Part shown: positions 1-9,074 of the stretch, in pieces
How positions within the stretch are numbered: the first letter of the stretch is position 1
Layout: each line of letters opens with the position of its first letter
NCBI RefSeq assembly: GCF_000090795.2
Contig: NW_003546779.1
Coordinates: forward strand, 36,102-59,859
Length of the DNA stretch: 23,758 nt
From: Amphimedon queenslandica
Lineage: Eukaryota; Porifera; Demospongiae; Haplosclerida; Niphatidae
Direction of reading: 5' to 3'
Notes under the pieces: model-generated
The model's database searches: none
Told to the model about the DNA's origin: nothing
Seen by the model: only the letters and a program-made list of their open reading frames with translations
Position numbers and translations under genes: made by a program

Positions 1-120
1 GGACGTCTAATACTTTTAAAGATAACTAGAACAATACTAGCTTAATGCAGCTCATCTTTACTACGCAATCTCAATTAGCTTAGAGTTATATTGTGTGAAA
101 ATTTCAGAGCGGCAGCAAGT

Positions 121-1194
121 CTAAAAGACGAGATAGAGCTGTCCGGAATCTAATGTGTCCAGAAATTGCTTCCTTACTCTATTAAGACCATTTATAGAAC
201 CAAATATATATCCTGTTACTCTACCACACACCTGAGAATAACTGATATCATGAGATGGGAACTGAACTGATACACAACCATCGTGTAATGTTTGTTTACC
301 ACAAGCTCTAACTCCTCCTGACTGGTATAGACCAAACCCAGAAGGACAGTTCTGTGTAGCATCAGTCATATCCAGATATGCTAGTCTTGTCCATCCACCA
401 GTAGAGTTACACAACTCCTCCATATTACAGTAAGCAGTATAAGTAGAACTTGTATTTGACAGTAGATACACACCTGATGGACTGAGTGGTTGTCTCTCCT
501 TAATCTCTTTACAAGAGGAAGGTAAAGCACTTGAATCATTGTGTAGTAGCAATAGGTTGTATGCCACTAGTAGTATATCATCAACCACTCCAGCAGTAGA
601 GGTACTGGTGTCTTGTAGATTAGAGAGAGTATTGACAATGTTTATTAGCTTTTGTGCAGAATCTCTTGTAGTTTGTAAAATTTGTTCATCAAGTTCAGTG
701 AAGTTGGGAGAGCTCTGAAATAATTGAAAGGTATTCTGTGCCACACCATTAGCCCATTCATTGAAATCAGGAAGGCTCCCTGTTACATTACTGTTAACTT
801 TATTGACTATATTATCAGACCACTCTGTGAAGTTTGGAGAGGCTACATTACCAGCAATGGCTCCAGTAGTACTTGTAGTGCTAGTACTAGCATCTCTAGC
901 AGAGAACTGTACCAGTAACAAGCAAAGTATTACCACCAATAGGAATACTACAAGGCACTGTAGCATGGTCATAACAATGAATGCTGTCTTCCATGTCAAC
1001 TGCTTTGATGATTTATTCTGTGATGCCTCTTCTGTGGATTGAGCACCATCCCACCTTACATGAGTAGTAACCTCTTCTGTGGTTTGGGCACCATTCCTCC
1101 TTACATGGGTAGTAATGTCAGTCAGTTCATAAGGATTCTCCTGACATCGTACATGAAGTGGTGCCATGTCTTCATATTTCCCCTTTACCTCCAT
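121..1194 (-). CDS. Type II membrane fibrinogen-like receptor, copy A (C-terminally truncated)
   Basis: Intronless 357-residue frame. Seen: a 70-residue Lys/Glu-rich N-terminus without signal peptide, a hydrophobic segment at about 71-97, then a Ser/Thr-rich linker. Two 22-residue stalk units follow (about 119-160, NFTEW and LPDFNEW), then a helical region (165-225) and a fibrinogen-like start at 228 (SCKEI, PSGVYLL, AYCNMEELC, GGWTR). The N-in, C-out topology is an inference from the single internal anchor. It matches copies B and C up to FGSINGL (about 337), then continues into 20 unrelated residues and stops, so it lacks the last ~130 residues, including the DPLWDGQGCG region. Either a 3' deletion or a splice at the GTAAGG just after LNR, running off the window edge, could explain this. 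N-glycosylation sequons are frequent. Function is not known; a surface binding protein is likely. Confidence 0.75.
   Translation of the reverse strand: MEVKGKYEDMAPLHVRCQENPYELTDITTHVRRNGAQTTEEVTTHVRWDGAQSTEEASQNKSSKQLTWKTAFIVMTMLQCLVVFLLVVILCLLLVQFSARDASTSTTSTTGAIAGNVASPNFTEWSDNIVNKVNSNVTGSLPDFNEWANGVAQNTFQLFQSSPNFTELDEQILQTTRDSAQKLINIVNTLSNLQDTSTSTAGVVDDILLVAYNLLLLHNDSSALPSSCKEIKERQPLSPSGVYLLSNTSSTYTAYCNMEELCNSTGGWTRLAYLDMTDATQNCPSGFGLYQSGGVRACGKQTLHDGCVSVQFPSHDISYSQVCGRVTGYIFGSINGLNRVRKQFLDTLDSGQLYLVF
715..837 (-). repeat. Two 66-bp stalk repeats in copy A
   Basis: Two 22-residue units of the SLPDFNEWANGVVSKVNSNVTG type (the first reads NFTEWSDNIVNKVNSNVTG) precede the helical region. The complete paralogues B and C each have four. 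Confidence 0.8.
1024..1113 (-). repeat. Tandem 15-codon duplication in the cytoplasmic tail of copy A
   Basis: Residues 28-42 (TTHVRRNGAQTTEEV) and 43-57 (TTHVRWDGAQSTEEA) are near-identical. Copy C has a single version and copy B none, so this is an in-frame 45-bp duplication specific to copy A. Confidence 0.85.
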
Positions 1195-1669
1195 TGTTAA
1201 GCAACCTAATTCAAACAGCTAAACTATAGTCGCAAGAGGAGGCTAGTAGCAAGAGGAGTCTAGTAGCAAGAGGAGGCTAGTAGCGTTGGTACAGCTGTTT
1301 ACTTAGACCATGCAAACTGCCAAGTAGGTGGTAATGTGACCACACAATGCAAGACACACCTCAATTTAGACAGTCCCCTTTGAAGTTCATTGATTGGTTT
1401 ATGAATTGGTTTGCTAGGTCTGTGCAATTGTACATAGTAGTAGACTACCTAAATCTTAATCTAGATATAGTAGATATCTCTGCATGGGCTTTGTTTGTTA
1501 TATGGTGTGGGGTTTTTTGCTATCATCCTTTTAGTTGTAATGGCTTGATATAGTGTTATGTATTTAGTACTATGTAGTATGTATCACTTTAAGTTATGTA
1601 AGTGATCTTAGCAAACATCACTCATAACACGTGCCAGACAGGAAGGCATCCCTAAAATACTGTATAGTC
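1195..1669. other. Upstream region of copy A, no gene recognised
   Basis: The first ~90 bases are homologous to the region upstream of copy C (shared GCTAAACTATA and GCAAGA elements), consistent with a shared promoter or 5' UTR. A 68-codon open frame at 1347-1553 has no recognisable domain and is not called. Nothing else is visible. Confidence 0.5.
1232..1282. repeat. Three 17-bp direct repeats upstream of copy A
   Basis: GCAAGAGGAGGCTAGTA occurs three times head to tail, the middle copy with one change. It lies 38-88 bp upstream of the copy A start codon, in the presumed promoter or 5' UTR. Copy C has one decayed version at the equivalent place (about 17738-17762), so the array expanded in copy A. 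Confidence 0.85.
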
Positions 1670-2400
1670 ATAGATAATAGAGTAAATGAAAGGGATTGGA
1701 AACGGAAGTGTGGGTGTAGGCAAACCTCCATTTATTTGTATTGTTGCTATGTAAACAGAGGCGGGTTGGGATTTTTTTGACAGATTTTGGAGCAAAAATC
1801 ACAGATTTTATTGCTTTATTTTTGAATAACTCCAAGAAGATGCCATTTATGCAAACGAAACTCACACACAATGCTAACCAGTGTTTATGCTTTTTGTTAA
1901 TATTTTTTATTAAGTAAATCAATGCATGTGTTAGTAGCCGTGTCACTCTTTCACTAAAAATACCGTCTTTTCCCCCTCCGAGAGACTCGTGTTGATCTTG
2001 AGCTATGAATAAATATAACCATTTTGAAGAGCTTGAAATCTCCTATGGAATGAGCTAACTTGCTCGTTGATGCTATGATGGCCAAGTGTTTTATGAACGA
2101 TAAAGTGTTTCAAAAACAGGCGACTTTGTGTACCTATAACTGGTCGTAAAATGGCTTTACAGAGACAAAAACCTTGCTACAGGTAGCTCTAAAAATTCTA
2201 TGTGGAATAGGCCATATATCATAAGCAAGCGCTATCCTGGAGCAGCACAAATTTCATTTGAAATCCTTCCAGCACAACTTCACCAATGGAGGAGATAGTA
2301 ATACAATCAAAACACTGATGGTTGTCACGTGGTGACCCAACCAGCATTTCCTGTTGCTACGCCCCGTTTCCAATCCCTTTCATTTACTTTATTATCTATG
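1670..2400. mobile_element. MITE with ~36-bp terminal inverted repeats and 8-bp target duplication
   Basis: The left end (1670-1705, starting ATAGATAATAGAGTAAATGA) is the reverse complement of the right end (2364-2399) with one mismatch. GTATAGTC at 1662-1669 is repeated directly at 2401-2408. No transposase frame is present, so this is a non-autonomous element. An 8-bp duplication fits hAT-type insertion, but the termini are not the classic CAG ends. The inner GGATTGGAAAC motif is shared with the element at 12341-12899, suggesting one family. Confidence 0.8.
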
Positions 2401-2617
2401 GTATAGTCGGAAATTTTGGGAGGGGGGAGTAAAATTTGGTAAATTTAGCATTTTGATGGCAATTTACCAAAATAAAAATCCACCATTTGTTGATCCATTA
2501 TGTGCATGCTCAATGGCACATGCCCACAAATTTGCGAAATTAAAATTTGCCAATCACAAAAATTTAGCAATTCACCAAATTTAACTCCCTTCAATATTTC
2601 CCACGTACTATATGGTA
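2401..2617. mobile_element. Short imperfect foldback repeat (MITE-like)
   Basis: The left arm (about 2401-2452: GGGAGTAAAATTTGGTAAATT) is complementary to the right arm (about 2555-2617: AATTCACCAAATTTAACTCCC). The centre repeats AATTTGC/GCAAATT words. Boundaries are approximate; no coding sequence. It abuts the element at 1670-2400. Confidence 0.5.
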
Positions 2618-3568
2618 TGTACTGTAAATGTATACAGCAAAATTAATTATAAAATTTTGAATTCTATCAAATAGCCAGTGAATGATGTTACGTTCTGGAA
2701 AAATAATTGACTATCTTTCTTAAAATTTTATTCTACATAAATTTGTTGCATATTTTAATTATCATTCAACTCAACACAGTCGACAATAAAGCTTGGTTCA
2801 GAATATTTGCAATGTGACCGAAAGTTCTGTTTTAGTGTTTCTCCATTGTATTATATGCAGCACTTTTGGTCACAGTACAAATATTCTGAACTTAGCTTAA
2901 CAGACACTGTCAGTACCTCCATTAGTTAATAGAGTGGAAGGTCCATGACTACTTAATATTCCTTTTTTCTAAAGATACCATAGAGTTCTGCTAAAGTTTT
3001 GTCCAGCAAGTTTTCACTCACCATTTTAAAAACATGTTGCTTTAGGAAGCACCATTTACATGTAAATACATGTAAATATTGTGTACCTGTTCTTTGCAGT
3101 ACAAGAACAGAAATTGAAATTAATTTGAAGAAGGTCCCCATGGTTCATGAGCGCGACTCAATAGATAACAAATAGTAAAGATTCAAAAATTAACAATGGC
3201 CACAATAAGCTACATGTATTTGTGTTCTTTATAAAGTATGCTTATACATATAATATAATCAACTTAAACGTAAGATAAAGATAGAATTACACATTAAAAA
3301 TTTTTCTCCCTTACATATAGGAGTGATTCTGTGCAACTGTACTCTGAATTACTCCTGGAAACACTTAATAAATTATGGCATAATTTTACGTTAACAGCTG
3401 TTCCCATATGTATGTATATATTTTTTACCCAAGGCTATAGCCCAGTAAAAAAGAACAAAGCCCTCAAAAGAATTTATTATTAATAAAAAGTAGAAATGAA
3501 ACATGTAGGTTAAGCAAGGTTAAAAATAGGTAAGGTTAAGTTAGTGACACAAAAAAGGAAATGATAAG

Positions 3569-3569
<1 letters not shown>

Positions 3570-3610
<41 letters not shown>
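3570..3610. repeat. (AAT)n microsatellite
   Basis: About thirteen uninterrupted AAT units, directly readable. Such runs often end non-LTR retroelements, but no reverse transcriptase sequence was recognised beside it. Confidence 0.95.
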
Positions 3611-3611
<1 letters not shown>

Positions 3612-3639
3612 CAAAAAATGATTAAATTTAAATAATATT

Positions 3640-3740
3640 AATATGGGCATCAGAGGCCGCTCTGTCAAAATCAGAGTAGTCAATCACTTTACCACGATGC
3701 CCAGTGCCCCTTATACAACGGATTGCAGATCGAAGGATGG
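3640..3740 (-). other. Possible decayed coding fragment, unrecognised
   Basis: On the minus strand an open run of about 35 codons reads in part IRGTGHRGKVIDYSDFDRAA, which has protein-like composition unlike the surrounding AT-rich DNA. A stop lies about 12 codons upstream of this segment and no start is evident. It could be the end of a repeat-encoded protein or chance. No family was recognised. Confidence 0.2.
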
Positions 3741-4440
3741 TGAATGAATACTGGCATCAAATGAAGTTCATTGTGGAGTGATAGGGTCTGCTAAATTTTT
3801 CTGAGTAGAGGAGAGAGTCTCTTGAGGAAGGAGGTAGTGATATGTATATATAGGAACAATTTTGTGTACTGCAATGTAATTTGCCCCCTATATTTATGGG
3901 AACCATTTTGAGTAAAATTCTACTTCAGTGTCAGCGTAATTACATCAGGGCTAGCTATACAAATAATCATTAATTAATCTTAAAATGACCTAGTTATCAG
4001 TTAACTGCCAGTTATTGAAGTAACAGTCATCACTGTGTCTATGATGTATATGTTGGGGAAGAAATGCCTATATTTAAAACTATACAAGATCCATCCCATA
4101 AAATGACATATTGATGTATTTAACTTAGTTTAATCGTTACCAACACTAATATGAGCATATGAAGGACATTTACAAATGTACAATCATTTGCTGCTAGTTT
4201 CTGTTTTGAAATCTTTAAGCAGCTTTTATGGTAGTACCAGATACTGTGCAGAGTGCATCATTTTGGTTCTTCTTGTGTCTTTGCTGACAAATACAATGTA
4301 ACCACTTGGTCACTTGAGACAGCCCAGAAACTAGAAAAAAGAGTAAAAGACACGGCATGGTTAGTCAACCAAGAGAAGAAACACTGGAAGAGAATGAGAA
4401 TACTGAAACACTCATTGCCAATTAAGCCTGGAACAAAAGG

Positions 4441-4836
4441 GACTATTTTTGCTTGAGGAAGGATGAACAAGGCAAGCCAATTGATGACGGGTGGGCTGTA
4501 TGTCACTCTTAGCTTTGTCAAGTAGTAGCAAAACATGGAAGCACATCTAACCTTGTTGCTCATCTTCAAGTAAACGACAGCAGGATTCACTCTGGGCTTT
4601 AAGATGCTATCAAAAGGAAGTCCACTAGTCCAGTAGTACCAATAGCAAGACAAGTGCATGGGAGAGGTTATTGGAAGGATGTACACAAAACTCAACCCTA
4701 TCTCTCAAACCTTGCTAAAAGGTACCTCTGTGTTTGTGCAACAAATTCCTCCTCAGGATGTCTCTTCAGTGCATCAGGCAGTACACCAGTAGAAAGCAGG
4801 TTAAAACCAGAAAAAGTAGACATGCTTACATTTTAA
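4441..4836 (+). pseudogene. Decayed hAT-family transposase (BED finger plus dimerisation domain)
   Basis: From 4441 one frame reads DEQGKPIDDGWAVCHS, a TAG stop (4510-4512), then VVAKHGSTSNLVAHLQVN. This is the typical layout of a BED zinc finger, with the final His apparently changed. About 100 bp later a second frame (4654-4836) reads YLSNLAKRYLCVCATNSS, then LKPEKVDMLTF, matching the C-terminal hAT dimerisation signature (YLxxPATSxxSERxFS...LxPxxVxMLxFL). The SER motif has become SSGC. The DDE catalytic core that should separate the two parts is missing. It is a dead, internally deleted copy; terminal repeats were not found. Confidence 0.7.
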
Positions 4837-5009
4837 AACAAAATCCTTGAATAGTTGTGGGACATTATTGTGAAAAACACTTTATTTCACTAAAAGTATT
4901 TGTTATAAATAATTTAACATGAATATAGTATGGTATATTAAGGCACATAGTTATATTTGATAGCAAAATATTGAGGTATGAATAATGTCAATTCTGCCCA
5001 GGTTTAATT

Positions 5010-5075
5010 GCCTGGTTTACATAATGATGCATGGTCTTGCATTAGCAAGACCATGCATCATTATGTAAACCAGGC
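5010..5075. repeat. Perfect 31-bp inverted repeat with 4-base loop
   Basis: 5010-5040 (GCCTGGTTTACATAATGATG...) is the exact reverse complement of 5045-5075, separated by ATTA. Transcribed from either strand it would form a 66-nt hairpin with no mismatch. It lies about 200 bp beyond the 3' end of copy B. It may be a microRNA-like hairpin, a very short foldback transposon or a recombination scar. Confidence 0.95.
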
Positions 5076-5281
5076 TTATAGCTCAAAGTAGAGATATACT
5101 CTAATACTTCAGCTATGTATAGAGTATAGATGCAATAAAGCTTCCACAAAATTAATACTGGTAAAGAAAATAACACTTCAAAATGTCTGTACTACGTATT
5201 TAAGATAACTCAAGGGAAGCATTAGTAATTATCACACTACTCTATACTAAGAGTCACACAAACACACACATGCACACTTCT

Positions 5282-6787
5282 CTAATTAACATAAATCTCA
5301 TAATAACTAACAGGACTGTCCTCATCACTGTAATCAGCACACACCCTCAACTCAATATAGTCAGTAGTGGTATTGCTACCATAGTCTCTGTGAAACCATG
5401 GGATACCAGGAACATTACAACAAGGGGATTCAAGAGAGCCGCAACCTTGACCATCCCATAGTGGATCAGATGTGTAGAGAATTTGTGATGGACTGGTATT
5501 AGGAACACCTGATTCACAGAAGTAGTTATTACCAATAGAAGCTGGCACAGATACAGAGCTACCAGTATTACAAGGACATGAACGTGATGAAGAACCTAAT
5601 TCACTTTGACCAGCAATGAATGACCAGACTTTTTGACGAGAAGAACCTCGAGTGATACTAACACCATCAAAGACACTACTAAAACCATCAATAGAGCCAA
5701 ATAGATATCCTGTTACTCTACCACACACCTGAGAATAACTGATATTATGAGATGGGAACTGAACTGATATACAACCATTTTGTCGTATCTGTTTACCACA
5801 AGCTCTAACTCTTCCTGATTGGTACAGACCAAACCCAGAAGGACAGTTCTGTGTAGCATCAGTCATATCCAAATATGCTACTCTTGTCCATCCACCAGTA
5901 GAGTTACACAACTCCTCCATATTACAGTAAGCAGTATAAGTAGCTGATCCATTAGCTGTTGCTAATGCATAATAACCTGATGGACTGGTAGGTAATAGGA
6001 TTTTGATTTGCTTGCATGATGTTGAAAAACCAAAGGATGAGTTATACAGCAATGCAAGGTGTGTAGATCTAATGAACAAAAATGTATCGTCAACCACTCC
6101 AGCAGTAGAGGTACTGGTGTCTTGTAGATTAGAGAGAGTATTGACAATGTTTATTAGCTTTTGTGCAGAATTTCTTGTAGTTTGTAAGATTTGTTTATCA
6201 AGTTCAGTGAAGCTGGGAGAGCTCTGAAATAAATGAAAGGTATTCTGTGCCACACCATTAGCCCATTCATTGAAGTTAGGAAGGCTCCCTGTTACATTGC
6301 TGTTAACTTTAAAGACAACATCATTAGCCCATTTATTGAAGTCAGGAAGGCTCTGTGTTACATTGATGTTAACTTTAGAGACAACACCATTAGCCCATTC
6401 ATTGAAGTCAGGAAGGCTCCCTGTTACATTGCTGTTAACTTCAGAGATGACGCCATTAGTCCATTCATCAAAGTCAGGACAGTTATTTGTATTAGCAGTA
6501 GCTGCAGTTGAAGCATTAGCATTACTTGCATACATTTGAGTTAGCATTAAGCAAAGTATAGCCACCAGTATTACCAATATGATGCATAGTAATACTGTGA
6601 TAACAACAAAGGGTTTTCTCCATGCTGACTGCTTTGCTTCCTTCTTTATTGTTGCCTCTACTGCTTGAGACTGTTGAGTATCAGTTGGTATTACACGAGT
6701 ATTAGTATCCAGCATTTCATATACATTTTCTTGATTTGGTTGAGCTGCTGATGAAAAGTCACTAAAATATCTATCCTTTTCTTCCAT
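5282..6787 (-). CDS. Type II membrane fibrinogen-like receptor, copy B (complete)
   Basis: Intronless 501-residue frame starting MEEKDRYFSDF. Seen in order: a cytoplasmic tail of ~59 residues with a tyrosine motif (ENVYEML, 20-26), a membrane span at about 60-84, four 22-residue stalk units (103-188, LPDFNEW cores with NVTG/NVTQ sequons), an amphipathic helix (195-225) and a fibrinogen-like start (SCKQI 257, PSGYYAL, AYCNMEELC, GGWTR 298). A cysteine-rich tail follows with VCGRVTGY (354), SCPCN (403), FCESG (423), DPLWDGQGCG (441), CCN (457) and a final EIYV. The first half of the C-terminal region resembles a fibrinogen domain. The second half is the sponge/cnidarian-type extension rather than the canonical calcium- and fibrin-binding end. 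It is probably a glycosylated surface receptor or adhesion protein; the ligand is unknown. Its tail and membrane span differ from A and C. Confidence 0.85.
   Translation of the reverse strand: MEEKDRYFSDFSSAAQPNQENVYEMLDTNTRVIPTDTQQSQAVEATIKKEAKQSAWRKPFVVITVLLCIILVILVAILCLMLTQMYASNANASTAATANTNNCPDFDEWTNGVISEVNSNVTGSLPDFNEWANGVVSKVNINVTQSLPDFNKWANDVVFKVNSNVTGSLPNFNEWANGVAQNTFHLFQSSPSFTELDKQILQTTRNSAQKLINIVNTLSNLQDTSTSTAGVVDDTFLFIRSTHLALLYNSSFGFSTSCKQIKILLPTSPSGYYALATANGSATYTAYCNMEELCNSTGGWTRVAYLDMTDATQNCPSGFGLYQSGRVRACGKQIRQNGCISVQFPSHNISYSQVCGRVTGYLFGSIDGFSSVFDGVSITRGSSRQKVWSFIAGQSELGSSSRSCPCNTGSSVSVPASIGNNYFCESGVPNTSPSQILYTSDPLWDGQGCGSLESPCCNVPGIPWFHRDYGSNTTTDYIELRVCADYSDEDSPVSYYEIYVN
6224..6481 (-). 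repeat. Four 66-bp stalk repeats in copy B
   Basis: Four consecutive 22-residue units (cores PDFDEWTNGV, PDFNEWANGV, PDFNKWANDV, PNFNEWANGV), the first three ending in an NVTG or NVTQ sequon. The DNA is as conserved as the protein, pointing to recent unequal exchange or conversion. Confidence 0.9.
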
Positions 6788-6902
6788 TTTTAGTTTTAAC
6801 TTATGACTTATCTGAGCTCTTTAAACTTGATATAGAGATTACAATAACTTTCCATACACTGAATCTATATACTATTAGTAGATAAACTTTAAGCACTTAC
6901 GA

Positions 6903-7217
6903 TAATGAAAATAACATCAAGGGGTTTACTCCATGTTGACTGCTTTGCTTCCTTCCTCTACTGGTTGAGACTGTCGAGTATCAGTTGATGTTATGTTAGT
7001 ATTAATATCCAGCATTTCATATGCATCTTCCTGATTTGATTGAGCTGCTAATAAAAAATCACTGACATACATGTATCTGTCCTTTCCTTTCATTTTTAGT
7101 TTTAATGTATGACTTATCTCATAAGCTCTTTAAACTTGATACAGAGACAGCGATAACTGTCCATACACTGACTCCATATACTTTTAATAGATAAACTTTA
7201 AGCACTTATGATAATAA
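6903..7217 (-). pseudogene. Tandem duplicate of the copy B 5' end and promoter
   Basis: 6903-7217 closely repeats 6600-6900, which is the N-terminal coding part of copy B plus its upstream DNA. A start at 7093 gives MKGKDRYMYVSDFLLAAQSN, then EDAYEMLDINTN, matching the B tail including its tyrosine motif. The frame shifts near EEGSK, ends at NME-stop and never reaches a membrane span. The homology stops where the B upstream region begins, so this is a roughly 315-bp head-to-tail duplication that left a dead 5' fragment and a second copy of the upstream region. It could still supply an alternative promoter. Confidence 0.75.
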
Positions 7218-7635
7218 AAAGCAAGCACTTAATGTCAGAATAATATTTGTTTAAGAGAATGCAAGGCAGAAAAACAATTACATTATGTACAAATGTAGCA
7301 CAAAGTCATAGTTGCATAATGATTTGATTTTGTAATTTTCTTATTATTTAACTGAATCATTTTGTTAGAAAAGTTAGACACAACTTAAGCAACGAAAAAG
7401 TGAAATGTTAGAATTAATCTTTTTTTTCTGATTGTCAAGAACGAAGTAGAATAGACTATTTTCCCAACAAGTTGGTAAAAAAATTATAATATTGGAAGGC
7501 TTTACTATTGGATAGTTATAGTCACAAGTACATGTGTAAATTTTTAGCTTATAAGTTACAATTATCATTGGGAAATATTTAGTGCTTATATTGAATGATT
7601 TACAATGGTTTCTATTATTGATATTGTTACTATAG

Positions 7636-7760
7636 GTCTTTGGATTGGGCAATAAAACATATGAGCATTATAATGAGATGGGACGTTACGTTGATCAGAG
7701 ATTAGAAGAATTAGGAGGAGAGAGAATATATGTGAGAGGAGAAGGAGATGATGATGGGAA
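7636..7760 (+). pseudogene. POR: NADPH-cytochrome P450 reductase exon: end of FMN domain
   Basis: Acceptor TACTATAG precedes 7636 and GTAAGTG follows 7760. The exon reads VFGLGNKTYEHYNEMGRYVD and ends GEGDDDGN, the highly conserved FMN-loop and DDDGN region of diflavin reductases. POR passes electrons from NADPH via FAD and FMN to microsomal P450s. Intact by itself, but no exon for the earlier part of the FMN domain lies upstream in this window. The missing part, ending LKYT in phase 0, lies downstream at 12110-15360. It is called part of a broken gene because a later exon is disrupted. Confidence 0.85.
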
Positions 7761-7982
7761 GTAAGTGAAACATTAAAAAGAGGAGAGGGAGGAGGTTAAT
7801 AAATAATACATATAGATACATGTGCATGTACTTTTACTGGTGCCTTTGCAATTATGCATACATGTATATAATAAATATACAATTATTATACATAACTTCC
7901 TCTTCCCCTCCCTCTTGTCTTCCTTTTCTTTTCGCTTTCTTTCTCTCTTCCTTTCCTCTCTCCCTCTTTCTCTGTAGTATAG

Positions 7983-8164
7983 TATTGAAGAGGATTTCAT
8001 TACATGGAAGGAAGGTTTGTGGCCTGAGGTGATGCAGTATTTCAAAATAGATTCAAGTCAAGCAACAGCTGTTGGTAGAGAGTATGAGTTCAGTCTTCAT
8101 ACTGAGATATCAACTGATGAAGTATTTACTGGAGAACCAAACAGACTAGGATCATATAAGAACC
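7983..8164 (+). pseudogene. POR: POR exon: FMN-domain end and linker
   Basis: It joins the previous exon in phase across DDDGN|IEEDFITWKEGLWPEVMQY, the normal POR order. It continues to TDEVFTGEPNRLGSYKN and ends at GTAAGG. The chosen acceptor (TATAG at 7978-7982) preserves the frame; an upstream AG at 7976-7977 would not. A long pyrimidine tract precedes it. The exon that should follow (start of the connecting/FAD region, roughly 150-200 residues) was not found before 8843. Confidence 0.85.
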
Positions 8165-8842
8165 GTAAGGATCTCTCTCTTTCCTTTTTTTGTCCCTCGT
8201 CCTTTCTATATGTACATGTGTACATGCATATGCTGTACTACATGTACATGTACTTGTATATATGGGTATTTTAAGGCACTAAATGATATGTTTTACTTCA
8301 TTATATTTCGCTGTTGGAAAATCCATGAGAATTAAGCAAAATAGCACATACATGGACATGTACATTTATGTATTAGTTGGTATACCTTACAGGCAGAATT
8401 AATGAATTATTGCTGGTTATGGGTTAATTATTATGGCTGCATGGTTATGGGTTTTAGATTTCACATTGGTGATTTAGCAGCCCATCAGTCATGAGCATGT
8501 TCAGAACGAAACAGAATGGCTGATTTCATATTGGCAGTTGCTTACTGCAGCCATCAATCAAATACATGTAATACTAATTCCCCATTTCCACTGTTTCAAG
8601 AATCGCACACCCGAATCAATGAGTTATACTACCGTATTATAGCAGGTTTTTTAGGATAATAATTTTTGCTAATTACCTGTATTTGAAGGTTTGTGAAATT
8701 AGTATAACATCACCCAGTGCGGAGGGAAAGGTTGGTAAAACCGTGTGGGTGAGTGGCTAGGATTTTAATTTTTAAAGTTAATCACATTCTATGTTACATG
8801 TACATGAATGTCACTGTTTCTCTCTCTCTCTCTCTCTCATAG
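8165..8842. other. Gap in POR coding, AT-rich DNA
   Basis: No POR-like coding sequence or other gene was recognised here. The connecting-domain exons expected at this place appear to be deleted. A (TC)n tract (8818-8838) forms the pyrimidine tract of the next exon. Confidence 0.5.
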
Positions 8843-8985
8843 GCTGAATACAGTCGTTGGGTTGTTAAGCTCAGAGGAGTATTGTTACTGTCATGGTATC
8901 CTCCTTCAGACCACCACTTGATTACCTTTCGGAGCTATAGCCATGGGTACAGGCTTGATATTACTCAATATCCTCATCTCCAAAG
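8843..8985 (+). pseudogene. POR: POR exon: FAD-binding motif region, disrupted
   Basis: Bordered by TCATAG and GTGGAT. It begins AEYSRWVVKLRGVLLLS, matching the helix before the FAD site. Reading across a one-base frameshift near 8904 gives RPPLDYLSEL, stop, PWVQA, stop, YYSISSSPK. The last piece is the RxYSIxSS FAD-binding signature, with its Arg codon changed to TGA. One frameshift plus two in-frame stops mean this copy cannot make reductase. The outgoing phase still fits the next exon. Confidence 0.8.
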
Positions 8986-9074
8986 GTGGATATAAAATAG
9001 TAAAAATTATGAATATGTACTTATAATACATGTAATTACAAGTATTATTATTATTGTTTTTGTTGTTGTTTTAG

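Larger units (their letters stand above)
2618..4440. other. Gene-poor AT-rich stretch
   Basis: No gene can be supported. It holds an AT-rich spacer, an (AAT)n microsatellite and a short protein-like run on the minus strand near 3640-3735 (listed separately). Short open frames here look like chance. Confidence 0.5.

Noticed and set aside
1347-1553. 68-codon plus-strand frame with hydrophobic residues
   Set aside because: No domain, no splice or poly(A) context, and AT-rich DNA gives such frames by chance.
3570-3610. LINE tail
   Set aside because: The (AAT)n run is suggestive, but no reverse transcriptase or endonuclease sequence was recognised next to it.
4258-4695. 145-codon minus-strand frame
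   Set aside because: It lies antisense to the decayed hAT transposase, whose plus-strand motifs are recognisable; the minus peptide has none.
6224-6481. Possible CRISPR-like regular repeats
   Set aside because: The 66-bp units are contiguous coding repeats without spacers, in a eukaryotic context.
7773-8045. Minus-strand frame rich in Arg/Lys/Glu
   Set aside because: Produced by the pyrimidine-rich intron end before the POR exon at 7983.
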